A stretch of 64,000 nucleotides of DNA. Source: UBA11574 sp963752565. GTDB lineage: Bacteria; Desulfobacterota; Desulfobacteria; Desulfobacterales; UBA11574. A program made the translations under genes and the position numbers. The notes under the pieces were generated by a model, which saw nothing but the letters and a program-made list of their open reading frames with translations, was not told where the DNA came from and searched no databases. The DNA is taken from positions 186,001 through 250,000 of the forward strand of contig CAVVZC010000002.1 in the NCBI GenBank assembly GCA_963752565.1, read 5' to 3'. Positions 26,511 through 34,653 of this stretch are shown here, one piece after another (the stretch's first letter is position 1; every line of letters starts with the position of its first letter).

Positions 26511-28886
26511 ATGATTCTCAAGAAAAAACTTTGTATCATCGTCATTCTCGCTGTTATGTTGATGACAAGCGCTGTTTCGTACGCACAGCAAGAAACCAAT
26601 GTTGACAAAACCTTGTCCCCTTATTTCCTGATTAAGAGCCGTGACCCGGATGTAGATCGACTCCCTTTGAAATCCACACATGCCGAAGTCCATATTTCAG
26701 GGGTCATTGCCGATGTCAATGTCACACAGGTCTATAAAAACGAAGGTAAAAAGACGCTGGAAGCCGTCTATGTCTTTCCGGCATCCACAAAAGCCGCTGT
26801 TTACGGGATGAAAATGACCATCGGCGAACGGACCATCACAGCTAATATTCGCGAGCGTGAGCAGGCCCGATATGAATACAATCAGGCAAAACAGGCCGGA
26901 AAAAGCGCATCGCTTCTGGAACAACACCGGCCAAATGTTTTTCAGATGAATGTGGCCAATATCCTGCCTTCCGATGTCATAAAAGTTGAACTCAAATATA
27001 CCGAACTTCTGATTCCCACAGACAAAGTTTACGAATTCGCATATCCAACGGTTGTGGGGCCACGGTACGTGGATCAGCCGTCCGATGAAACGGGTTCGGC
27101 TGAAACGTGGACTTCCAATCCTTATCTCCGTCAGGGAGAACCACCGACTTATATGTTTAATGTGTCTGTCCATATTGCAGCAGGTGTCCCCATTAAAGAC
27201 ATCGCCTGTGCTTCACACAAGACCCGGATCGATTACAAGGGTCCTTCCTTTGCCACCATTAATCTTGATTCCTCAGAAAATCTGGGCGGCAACCGGGACT
27301 TTATTTTGGAATATCGGCTTGCCGGCAATAAGATTCAAACCGGCCTTCTTCTTTTTGAAGGAGAGAATGAAAAATTTTTTCTGCTCATGATGCAGCCGCC
27401 CAATAAGGTAATAAAAAGCCAGATCCCGCCCCGTGAGTATATCTTCATCGTTGATGTATCCGGATCCATGAACGGCTTTCCTCTGAATATTTCCAAAAAA
27501 TTACTCAAGGATCTCATCAGCAACCTTCGCCCAACAGACCGGTTCAATGTTATCTTGTTTGCCGGCGGTTCCCAGTTGATGGCCGAACAGTCTTTGCCTG
27601 CCACTTCCCAAAACATCACCCGCGCCATAAACACCATTGAACGGCAGCGGGGGAGCGGTGGTACGCGGCTTTTGCCGGCACTTCAAAAAGCACTCTCTCT
27701 TTCTAAAACCGAAGGATTTTCTCGAAGCATCGTCATCGTTACTGACGGGTATGTTTCCGTTGAAGCAAAGGTTTTTGACCTGATGCGAAATAATCTCGGT
27801 GACGCCAATATGTTTGCTTTCGGCATTGGCTCGAGTGTCAACCGTCATCTGATCGAAGGCATGGCCAGAATAGGAACAGGAGAACCCTTTATCATCACAA
27901 AACCTGAGCAGGCACTGATAACGGCAAAAAAATTCCGTAAGCTCATTGAATCACCGGTATTAACGGGAATCAACGTCGACTTCGGCAAATTCAGGGCTTA
28001 CGACGTGGAACCGCCAAGTATTCCCGATGTGATGGCAGATCGCCCTGTTATTGTTTTCGGTAAATGGCGCGGCAGTCCTCTCGGGACCATCTCTTTGCAG
28101 GGTAACACCGGCAAACACCGCTTTTTGAAAAAAATCGATGTCTCAAAAACAAAGGCCCTGGAATCAAACTCGGCCCTTCGCTACCTCTGGGTGCGCCACC
28201 GAATTGGCTTGTTAGCCGACTACAACAGACTCAACAAACAGGACGAACGGGTCAAAGAAGTGACAAACCTGGGTCTAACCTACAACCTCTTGACCGCATA
28301 CACCTCATTTGTTGCTGTGGATACGCAGGTTCGCGTTCAGGATGGTCAGATGGTCACCGTCAAACAGGCCCTTCCCTTGCCCCAGGGTGTTTCCGACTAT
28401 GCGGTGGGAGGAAACAGGGCTTTTTCCGGAAAAGCTTTTTCTTTCCATGGCGCTGCGCCCTCGGTGTTGGGTATGAGAAGTAAAATTGTTGAAGAAAGCA
28501 TGGCGCATAAAAAGGAAGATCGGCTGACCACTGAGCCTGAAATGGATAGTGCTGCCGGTGATAAAAACGTCATCGAACTGGGAAAAATTGCGGTGTCCGG
28601 AGGTTTGTCTGAAACATCTATCCGGAAATTTTTTGAAAAACAGATGCACTCATTTAATACCTGCTACACACAGGCACTGAAAAAACAATCTCAATTAAAA
28701 GAAAAGATTGTTTTCAGACTGGTCGTAGATCCCGTCGGTCAGGTCCTAAACGTTCATCTGGATAAAGGTGTCAATAACGCCAAGGCGTTTGAGACCTGCA
28801 TGCTTCAGAAACTTAAAAAGCTGCGCTTTCCAGCACCCCGAAAGGGGATAAATACCGTAATTCAGGTTGCATTTATTTTTAAATAA
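26511..28886 (+). CDS. VIT and von Willebrand A domain protein with AgmX/PglI-type C-terminus
   Basis: 791 residues with a signal peptide ('IVILAVMLMTSAVSYAQQ'). Residues 30-170 are a vault/inter-alpha-trypsin (VIT) domain ('HAEVHISGVIADVNVTQVYK', 'AVYVFPASTKAAVYGMKM'). A VWA domain follows with an intact MIDAS, 'FIVDVSGSMNGFPL' (Asp about residue 315), then a long linker. The last 100 residues ('SIRKFFEKQMHSFNTCYTQA' to 'AFETCMLQKLKKLRFPAP') match the AgmX/PglI C-terminal domain, a TonB-C-like fold also known from gliding-motility proteins. It is probably exported and binds metal-dependent partners. The ATG follows ATAGGAGGT, a very strong ribosome site. Confidence 0.88.
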   Translation: MILKKKLCIIVILAVMLMTSAVSYAQQETNVDKTLSPYFLIKSRDPDVDRLPLKSTHAEVHISGVIADVNVTQVYKNEGKKTLEAVYVFPASTKAAVYGMKMTIGERTITANIREREQARYEYNQAKQAGKSASLLEQHRPNVFQMNVANILPSDVIKVELKYTELLIPTDKVYEFAYPTVVGPRYVDQPSDETGSAETWTSNPYLRQGEPPTYMFNVSVHIAAGVPIKDIACASHKTRIDYKGPSFATINLDSSENLGGNRDFILEYRLAGNKIQTGLLLFEGENEKFFLLMMQPPNKVIKSQIPPREYIFIVDVSGSMNGFPLNISKKLLKDLISNLRPTDRFNVILFAGGSQLMAEQSLPATSQNITRAINTIERQRGSGGTRLLPALQKALSLSKTEGFSRSIVIVTDGYVSVEAKVFDLMRNNLGDANMFAFGIGSSVNRHLIEGMARIGTGEPFIITKPEQALITAKKFRKLIESPVLTGINVDFGKFRAYDVEPPSIPDVMADRPVIVFGKWRGSPLGTISLQGNTGKHRFLKKIDVSKTKALESNSALRYLWVRHRIGLLADYNRLNKQDERVKEVTNLGLTYNLLTAYTSFVAVDTQVRVQDGQMVTVKQALPLPQGVSDYAVGGNRAFSGKAFSFHGAAPSVLGMRSKIVEESMAHKKEDRLTTEPEMDSAAGDKNVIELGKIAVSGGLSETSIRKFFEKQMHSFNTCYTQALKKQSQLKEKIVFRLVVDPVGQVLNVHLDKGVNNAKAFETCMLQKLKKLRFPAPRKGINTVIQVAFIFK

Positions 28887-28901
28887 ACTTCAACCTTAAT
28901 T

Positions 28902-28923
28902 GAACGAAAGTCGAGGATGCCCC
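28902..28923 (+). repeat. 22-bp repeat, left copy
   Basis: GAACGAAAGTCGAGGATGCC followed by CC. It differs by one base from 30893-30914, and the matching pair encloses the two paralogous genes at 29130-30647. A few flanking bases also match. Confidence 0.7.
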
Positions 28924-28927
28924 TAAA

Positions 28928-28972
28928 CAAGATAGCCGTCTGCCTCAGAAATCGAGATCGGCGGCTATCTTG
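28928..28972 (+). terminator. Hairpin after the VIT/VWA gene
   Basis: CAAGATAGCCG at 28928-28938 pairs perfectly with CGGCTATCTTG at 28962-28972 around a 23-base loop. It lies about 40 bp after the stop. There is no long T-run, so termination strength is uncertain; it also faces the convergent gene. Confidence 0.5.
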
Positions 28973-29129
28973 ATATTGAGCATCCTGATGATATCGGGCA
29001 ACTGGAACATTTTACTTTACAAATTTTATTCCACCCGGCCAGTTCAATTGCCTTTTAACCGTATTCAGGTGCGAAACTTGAGTGATAATCTCTTTCGCAT
29101 CTATTATGACCTTGCATTATCTTTTTCGG

Positions 29130-29732
29130 TCATAAAAGAAATGTTTTGTCCCAGTAAAGGGTTGAATTGATCTCATACCACGACAAGCCGGTCATTAGGG
29201 ATTTTTGGGGGCAAGGGCTCATAATCCCGTAGATGACGAAGATGTCAATGATGTCATGAAGATCACTATCCACCTCTGACTCTCTGAAAAAAATTTCCAG
29301 CAGTCCGGCTTCAAAAGTATAATTGTCCGCATGTTTCATGATTGTCTGCAATAATTTAATAAAACCACCGATATCTTCCTGAATCACGTCCGCTAAAGTC
29401 TTCCTGACAGCTATATCACTAGAAGGTTTCCCGGTATCACAAATCGTGTTTACAATCGCCTTGACAACAGGCGGGATAAAATAGCGCCCCTCATTTCTGA
29501 AATCAAGTATTTTGTCTTCCCATGCAGGGCCGCTCCGGGATTTGATTGGGATCAGGACCCGCTCTTCATAGGCCAGAAGTATCAACTCCTTTTTTTGACT
29601 CTCCACGATATCGATCTCTTGATAGCGGATCGTTTCTTTATACAGGTTATTCGTTAGAAGCTCTGCCAGCAAAAAGGCATCGCTTTCGAGAAAAAAATTC
29701 AAAAGAGCATTAAATAGATTGTTTTTCCTCAT
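29130..29732 (-). CDS. Protein of unknown family, paralogue of 30042-30647
   Basis: 200 residues, no signal peptide and no membrane helix. I do not recognise a family. It aligns with the 201-residue neighbour at 30042-30647: 'LILLAYEERVLIPIKSRSG' matches 'LLALWEWKLVIPVRSSRCS', and 'YGIMSPCPQ...YEINSTLYW' matches 'GIISPKLAA...YEFNPSVYA'. The first half may be a winged-helix-like domain, judging from the helix-helix-strand pattern ahead of the basic 'VLIPIKSRSG' stretch; this is tentative. The ATG at 29732 follows TTGGAGGG. Confidence 0.6.
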   Translation of the reverse strand: MRKNNLFNALLNFFLESDAFLLAELLTNNLYKETIRYQEIDIVESQKKELILLAYEERVLIPIKSRSGPAWEDKILDFRNEGRYFIPPVVKAIVNTICDTGKPSSDIAVRKTLADVIQEDIGGFIKLLQTIMKHADNYTFEAGLLEIFFRESEVDSDLHDIIDIFVIYGIMSPCPQKSLMTGLSWYEINSTLYWDKTFLL

Positions 29733-29778
29733 GGCCCTCCAAGTGCAGTATTTTAACCTGAATTTTGAACGAGTTGGA

Positions 29779-29858
29779 GGCTTTCATATGCAAGGCACTT
29801 AAGGGCAAAGCCATGGTGAATCCATTGCGAGCCCTTAATAACGCAGCAGATGAAAGCC
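29779..29858. repeat. Nested inverted-repeat element, about 80 bp
   Basis: GGCTTTCAT at 29779-29787 pairs with ATGAAAGCC at 29850-29858. Inside, TTAAGGGC (29799-29806) pairs with GCCCTTAA (29831-29838), and ATGG/CCAT form a small inner stem. The result would be one long hairpin in DNA or RNA. It lies between the two paralogous genes and has no coding evidence. It may be a MITE-like insertion or a structured RNA. Confidence 0.6.
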
Positions 29859-30041
29859 CCCGGCTCGCCCTTTGGGTGAAAATTGATGAGAAAAAAGATC
29901 ATCATCCGACCTGCCCACTCGTGCCTCACAGAGGTAGGCGAGTATACCATTCGATAAAATGAACGATGATATGATTTTGCTTAAACCCCCTTCAATCGAG
30001 TAACTTAAAGATTCTCATTAATTTTCATGCTAAATTCAGGT

Positions 30042-30647
30042 TTAAAGTTCTGCATATACACTGGGGTTGAATTCATAAAGGGGGGATCTTGATTTTGCCA
30101 TCTGGCTGATGGCCGCCAGCTTTGGACTGATGATACCGGCCCCTTTTAATATGGCGATCATGGCACCTGTCTTATCCTTCAATCCGTTTTGGATACAAAG
30201 AACACCGATTCTGGCGCCGTTAATCGTGTTGTGCACAGTATTTTTTTTGATGGAGAGAATCAGGTCCGGCATTTTTTCCCATTCCGGCTCGCCCATACAT
30301 TGAAACAGATCAAGGATAGCTGAAATACTGTCCCATGTTCCAGTCTCTATCCCCTTTTTCACCAGTGTTTTTGAAATATTCGGCATTTCATAGAATTCCC
30401 CCGGTTCTGCCGACAAAATCCGAAAATCCCATTCCGAACACCGGGATGATCGAACAGGTATAACGAGTTTCCATTCCCATAGAGCCAAAAGCGCCTCATC
30501 CACCCTGCCATAAACTGCTGACGCCAGATCCTGATAGTTTATCCTCTCGCAATGGGAAAAGCGGAAAAGAATATGAGCCAAATCTGGAACAGGGATATCC
30601 CCGGCCATAAAAAATTTTAACGCTTTTTCTAAATTCTCCATATCCAT
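30042..30647 (-). CDS. Protein of unknown family, paralogue of 29130-29732
   Basis: 201 residues, cytosolic by composition. The shared layout with its neighbour is an N-terminal helical region, a 'RVDEALLALWEWKLVIPVRS' stretch, then a helical second half ending 'AKSRSPLYEFNPSVYAEL'. 'YQDLASAVYGRVDEALLALW' could be a recognition-helix-type region. The identity between the two is low, so the duplication is old. Both are on the minus strand 309 bp apart. A tiny frame (30629-30742) overlaps its start. Confidence 0.6.
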   Translation of the reverse strand: MDMENLEKALKFFMAGDIPVPDLAHILFRFSHCERINYQDLASAVYGRVDEALLALWEWKLVIPVRSSRCSEWDFRILSAEPGEFYEMPNISKTLVKKGIETGTWDSISAILDLFQCMGEPEWEKMPDLILSIKKNTVHNTINGARIGVLCIQNGLKDKTGAMIAILKGAGIISPKLAAISQMAKSRSPLYEFNPSVYAEL

Positions 30648-30742
30648 TTTATTGTACTTTGAATATCATCTAAAGTCAGCTCTCCGGTCAGAATATAAAT
30701 GACCAAGTTTTTTGTTTTGTCAACGTGTGATGTAATCGGCAT
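30629..30742 (-). CDS. Possible 37-residue peptide overlapping the next gene start
   Basis: From the ATG at 30742, with AGGGA upstream, a frame reads 'MPITSHVDKTKNLVIYILTG' then 'ELTLDDIQSTIKWIWRI' and stops inside the next gene. The pattern (short strand, 'TGELT', then helix) resembles the first unit of STAS-like or small deltaproteobacterial proteins of about 120 residues, so this may be a truncated N-terminus. It could also be a leader peptide that couples translation to the downstream gene. Confidence 0.35.
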   Translation of the reverse strand: MPITSHVDKTKNLVIYILTGELTLDDIQSTIKWIWRI

Positions 30743-30892
30743 TGTCTCATTCCCTGTATGACCTGAATTTAACTCTTGATATTAATTGTGGTTTATGTCG
30801 TTATATCACTGGCATAGTAATTAGCCGCCAGCCGATTTGCAAGAGAAATTATTTTGATTAAAACACATTCACACTTAGGTATAACCCTAAAT

Positions 30893-30914
30893 GAGCGAAA
30901 GTCGAGGATGCCCC
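30893..30914 (+). repeat. 22-bp repeat, right copy
   Basis: GAGCGAAAGTCGAGGATGCC followed by CC, the partner of 28902-28923 in the same orientation. It lies 68 bp before the aldo/keto-reductase-like gene. Confidence 0.7.
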
Positions 30915-30981
30915 AGGTTTGAGACATATAATAGTTTTCCTGTTTTGTTTATGATCATTCAGGGTATAAGGATATTGAACG

Positions 30982-31794
30982 ATGCCGCACAATTTCTTGG
31001 AAACAACACTGGGTGACACCGGGCTCAAAATTCATCGTTTGGGACTTTCCGCCTCTTATTGGCCCGGCAAAAAGACCATTTATAATGCCATTGACAAGGG
31101 GATTAACTATTTTTTTGGTTATGGATTCGACAATCAGATGATATCTGTTCTGCGGGATGTCTTCAAAAAAGAACGTGAGCGTTATATCATTGCAACCGGC
31201 GCTTATAACCTGCTTGTCACGCATCAAAACCTGCGAAAAACCGTTGAAAAGCGTCTGAAGCAACTTAAAACCGACTATATTGATATTTTCTTATTTTTAG
31301 GCGTGACCAAACCCGGTCACTTTCCGGAATACCTGAGTGAAGAGTTGCGCGGACTGAAGAAAACAGGAAAGGTTCGTTATGTGGGGATGTCCTGTCACGA
31401 CCGACAGTTTGCCGGCAAAATGGTTGCCGAGAATGAACTGGATGTCTATATGATCCGGTACAACGCCGCCCACCGTGGTGCGGAACACGATATCTTCCCG
31501 CATTTGGCTGCATACAACCCCGGTGTTGTCAGTTACACGGCAACCCGCTGGAGATATCTTATCCGGCGACATAAAACTTGGCCCAAAAACCGTCCCATAC
31601 CCACCCCGGGGCTGTGTTATCGTTTCGTGCTTTCCAATCCGCATGTGCATGTCTGTATGACAGCCCCTGCCAATACCAGGCAGTTTGAAGAAAACATCGC
31701 TGAAGTTCAAAAAGGGGCTTTAAATGAAGAAGAATTGTCCTTTATCATAGAATATGGGGATCTTGCCCGCCACACTAAAAAATGGTTTATGTAA
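30982..31794 (+). CDS. Aldo/keto reductase-like protein lacking the catalytic tetrad
   Basis: 270 residues with the aldo/keto reductase barrel outline: 'TTLGDTGLKIHRLGLSA', 'AIDKGINYFFGYGFD', 'LRKTVEKRLKQLKTDYIDIF', 'LRGLKKTGKVRYVGMSCHD', and a C-terminal cofactor-region 'NPHVHVCMTAPANTRQFEEN'. By motif alignment all four catalytic residues are replaced: Asp by Phe45, Tyr by Asp50, Lys by Gly73 and His by Gly107. It is therefore probably not an oxidoreductase of the usual kind. The frame is intact and ends just before tag, so it looks like a maintained protein with another role. Confidence 0.75.
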   Translation: MPHNFLETTLGDTGLKIHRLGLSASYWPGKKTIYNAIDKGINYFFGYGFDNQMISVLRDVFKKERERYIIATGAYNLLVTHQNLRKTVEKRLKQLKTDYIDIFLFLGVTKPGHFPEYLSEELRGLKKTGKVRYVGMSCHDRQFAGKMVAENELDVYMIRYNAAHRGAEHDIFPHLAAYNPGVVSYTATRWRYLIRRHKTWPKNRPIPTPGLCYRFVLSNPHVHVCMTAPANTRQFEENIAEVQKGALNEEELSFIIEYGDLARHTKKWFM

Positions 31795-31814
31795 ACGGGA
31801 TTTTAGAAAATACC

Positions 31815-32399
31815 ATGAAAAAGAATAAACAAACCTGTTCCTGGCCAAAAGGAGATCCTCTTTTTATAAAATATCATGATACAGAATGGGGAGTCCCGCT
31901 GCATAATGACAAAAAACTATTTGAATTTCTTATCCTTGAAGGGTTTCAGGCAGGGTTAAGCTGGCTGACAATTTTGAAAAAAAGAGAAAACTTCCGGAAG
32001 GCTTTTGATGAATTCGATTTCAACAAAGTTGCAAAGTATGATCAGCGAAAAATAAACTCTCTGTTAAAAGACAGCGGAGTTATCCGAAACAAATTAAAGA
32101 TTGGAAGTGCTATAACAAATGCAAAGGCTTTTATTGAAGTGAGAAAAGAATTCGGGACCTTTAATAAATACATATGGAAGTTTACCGGAAACAAGCCGAT
32201 CCACAATGGATTCGAATCCATGAAAGAAATTCCCGCGAGAACAGAACTGTCCGATCTTATCAGCAACGATTTAAAAAAAAGAGGATTTAAATTTGTCGGG
32301 CCAACAATTGTTTATGCCCATATGCAGGCAACCGGTATGGTGAATGACCATATCAAGAGTTGCTTCAGGTATAAAGAGATTATCGAAAAGTACGGTTAA
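31815..32399 (+). CDS. tag: DNA-3-methyladenine glycosylase I (Tag)
   Basis: 194 residues from the ATG at 31815; an upstream ATG at 31782 would overlap the previous gene. The family motifs are strong: 'CSWPKGDPLFIKYHDTEWGV', 'LILEGFQAGLSWLTILKKRE', 'GFKFVGPTIVYAHMQATGMV', 'NDHIKSCFR'. The Cys near the N-terminus, the His of 'YHD' and the His/Cys of 'DHIKSC' are the structural zinc ligands. It removes 3-methyladenine from alkylated DNA. The gene is probably co-transcribed with the preceding one. Confidence 0.95.
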   Translation: MKKNKQTCSWPKGDPLFIKYHDTEWGVPLHNDKKLFEFLILEGFQAGLSWLTILKKRENFRKAFDEFDFNKVAKYDQRKINSLLKDSGVIRNKLKIGSAITNAKAFIEVRKEFGTFNKYIWKFTGNKPIHNGFESMKEIPARTELSDLISNDLKKRGFKFVGPTIVYAHMQATGMVNDHIKSCFRYKEIIEKYG

Positions 32400-32435
32400 A
32401 AAAGGATAAAGTATGCCATAAAATGGTTGATGGTT

Positions 32436-32504
32436 TTTGATTTGCCGTCTTCCTTGCCCGGTTAAATCTGAAAGCTATTTAACCGGGGTCAAAGGCAAAT
32501 CAAA
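32436..32504. terminator. Bidirectional hairpin terminator between tag and etfA
   Basis: An outer stem TTTGATTTGCC (32436-32446) / GGCAAATCAAA (32494-32504) and an inner stem CCCGGTTAAAT (32457-32467) / ATTTAACCGGG (32477-32487) give a nearly continuous 69-base hairpin. It separates two convergent genes and probably stops transcription from both sides. Part of the inner stem is also present at 26392-26432. Confidence 0.65.
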
Positions 32505-32588
32505 TAGTATATTCTCAGTGTTCTCCGTGTCCCTGTGGTAAATGCGCACTCACATATCTGAAAAGAAAAGCTTGAACCATCAGCAGGT

Positions 32589-33575
32589 CTATCCTTTTAT
32601 CTCATTGATCCGGTCCGTGAGATCGGGAATAAAATCGAGGATGTCATCCACAACGCCAACATCCGCAGCCTGGAAAATGGGTGCTTTAGCGTTTTTGTTT
32701 ACGGCAACAACAAAAGGCGCACCCTTGAGGCCGCCAAGGTGCTGAAATGACCCGCTGATCCCTAATGCCATATAGACTTTCGGTTTGACGATCTTGCCCG
32801 AGGTTCCGACCTGACGGGATTTTTCCAGCCATTTTGCATCCACTATGGGTCTGGAGCATGACACATCCGCGCCCATGGCCTTTGCCAAATCGAATATCAT
32901 CTCCAGGTTGTCCTCATCTTCGATTCCTCTGCCAACAGATACCAGGATATCCGACTTGGTAATATCGACATCGCCAACTTCAGCCTCGACGATCTCCAGA
33001 AAGCGGCGGACACCTTCCGAAAGACCACCTTCCATGGCTTCGGCAGTTTTGTCAACGATATTACCGCCGGCACTTTTGCTTTCATCTGCTTTGAAAGACC
33101 CCGGACGGATGGTGATCACGGCACCCTGGGAAATATCGCAAAGTACGTGCGTGCTGACCTGTCCGCCGTATTCCTCACGAACAGCCTTGAGTTTTCCATC
33201 TTCGATGCTTTCAAAATCGACAGCATCCGGAAGATATGCCGCGTCAAGTTTTACGGAAAGTCCCGGCGCCAGATCCATACCAAAATGTTCATGGGGAATG
33301 AGAACGATCCCTTCCTTTGGCAGAATGCGAGTCAGCATCGTCCGGATCACTTCTGCATTAATATACGCCAGAGATTCATTATCGATCTTCCAGACCTCGG
33401 CAAAAGAAGACGCAACATCCTTGCACACCCCGTCGAGCTCAGCGCCGGAACCTGCAATCACAGCCGTAACCAAAACATCTGTATTGAGTTTTCCGGCCGC
33501 GGTGATCATTTCAAAGGCCGTATCGTCTACAACACCATTTTTGTGTATAATATATGCGAAAACCTGTTGGGCCAT
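32589..33575 (-). CDS. etfA: Electron transfer flavoprotein alpha subunit
   Basis: 328 residues. The C-terminal FAD domain is complete: 'ILVSVGRGIEDEDNLEMIFD', 'CSRPIVDAKWLEKSRQVGTS', 'PKVYMALGISGSFQHLGGLK', 'VAVNKNAKAPIFQAADVGVV'. It forms a dimer with EtfB, takes electrons from acyl-CoA dehydrogenases and passes them to the membrane Fe-S oxidoreductase encoded upstream. Its ATG overlaps the etfB stop by one base (TAATG), so the two are translationally coupled. Confidence 0.96.
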   Translation of the reverse strand: MAQQVFAYIIHKNGVVDDTAFEMITAAGKLNTDVLVTAVIAGSGAELDGVCKDVASSFAEVWKIDNESLAYINAEVIRTMLTRILPKEGIVLIPHEHFGMDLAPGLSVKLDAAYLPDAVDFESIEDGKLKAVREEYGGQVSTHVLCDISQGAVITIRPGSFKADESKSAGGNIVDKTAEAMEGGLSEGVRRFLEIVEAEVGDVDITKSDILVSVGRGIEDEDNLEMIFDLAKAMGADVSCSRPIVDAKWLEKSRQVGTSGKIVKPKVYMALGISGSFQHLGGLKGAPFVVAVNKNAKAPIFQAADVGVVDDILDFIPDLTDRINEIKG

Positions 33576-34366
33576 TATTTTATCCCTCCTTTGGCTTTTA
33601 AGAGTTCGACAAGTTTATCGATGATTTCATCGGTGCTCCCTTCGAGAATCTCAGCGCCCTCACCAGGATCAGGCACAAAATAATCAAGACGCCGTATTCG
33701 AGCTCCGGATTCTCCGACAGTGTCCTCGGCAATACCGAGATCGCCTGCGGTGTGAACCGGTATGTCAAGTGACGCCACCTTTCGGATTCCACGAATACCC
33801 ACATATCGCGGCTCGTTGATCCCAGTCTGAATGGAAAGAACACAAGGGAGATCGATTTCATTCATCTCCTGGTTTCCGCCGGCAATTTCACGGCCGACTT
33901 TAATTTTTTTGTCATCGATAACTTCCAGAATATTTACCAAAGAAGCATAGGGCCAGTCGAGCATGGCGGCCAGCATGCCGCCCACCTGGGCTGCCCCGTC
34001 ATCTGCCTGGGCGCCGGTCAAAATCAGATCATATTTCCCCTTTTCAACCGCTGCTTTTAAAACAGCGGCAATGCCTTTTCCATCAGATCCATTAAACGCA
34101 CCGTCTGAAAGCAGCACGCCTTCATCAGCACCCATGGCCATTTCTCTTCGAACGACCTCCTCATCTTCCTCGTCGCCAACAGTAACGACGGTAATGCTGC
34201 CGCCGACCTTATCTCGAATCTGAATGGCTTCTTCAACAGCATAATTGTCCCATTCGTTTACAGAATATACCAGGTCATCCCGTTCGATATCCGTACCGTC
34301 TCTGTTGACCTCGATCTCATTTTCCGAGGTGTCCGGAACCCTCTTGACACAGACTAAAATCTCCAT
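33575..34366 (-). CDS. etfB: Electron transfer flavoprotein beta subunit
   Basis: 263 residues from the ATG at 34366, chosen because GGGAGGG sits just upstream; a longer frame starts at 34387. Hallmarks are 'MEILVCVKRVPDTSE', 'VNEWDNYAVEEAIQIRDKVG', 'DLILTGAQADDGAAQVGGML' and 'LPCVLSIQTGINEPRYVGIR', the EtfB signature. It binds AMP and the alpha subunit. Together with etfA and the oxidoreductase gene it forms the electron route from beta-oxidation to menaquinone. Confidence 0.96.
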   Translation of the reverse strand: MEILVCVKRVPDTSENEIEVNRDGTDIERDDLVYSVNEWDNYAVEEAIQIRDKVGGSITVVTVGDEEDEEVVRREMAMGADEGVLLSDGAFNGSDGKGIAAVLKAAVEKGKYDLILTGAQADDGAAQVGGMLAAMLDWPYASLVNILEVIDDKKIKVGREIAGGNQEMNEIDLPCVLSIQTGINEPRYVGIRGIRKVASLDIPVHTAGDLGIAEDTVGESGARIRRLDYFVPDPGEGAEILEGSTDEIIDKLVELLKAKGGIK

Positions 34367-34459
34367 ATTTTCCCTCCCAAAATTCAATCGTCAATCTCTT
34401 CCCGATAAATCAGGATTTCCGTTTGTTCCAGCAATCGACAATCATCAATCATCAATAAA

Positions 34460-34653
34460 AGTTACAAGTGCCTAAAGTGATCTAACGTGATCTAACGTGA
34501 TCTAAAGTTAAGGAATTTATTAGCCAATTATATTTTAATGACAGCGCGTTAGCGCGACCTCAACTTTAGCTCACTTTAGGCACTTGTGAAAAGGCTTCGA
34601 TAACATTTCCATGAGTAAGGTTTATGTCGAGTATCTAATTAACTTACTAGTAA
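34460..34653. repeat. Dispersed repeat, copy B (best preserved)
   Basis: The left end ACAAGTGCCTAAAGTGA and the right arm TCACTTTAGGCACTTGT form a 17-bp perfect inverted pair. A nested arm CTAAAGTTAAGG / CCTCAACTTTAG lies inside, around a central CGCG-TTAG-CGCG hairpin. A 10-bp word (TCTAACGTGA) is repeated in tandem near the left end. About 70 bp beyond the right arm is also shared with copy A. The far end reaches the last codons of the oxidoreductase gene. Confidence 0.85.

Noticed and set aside
29765..29962. A 65-codon plus-strand frame between the two unknown paralogues
   Set aside because: It runs through the nested inverted-repeat element, has no ribosome site and no family character.
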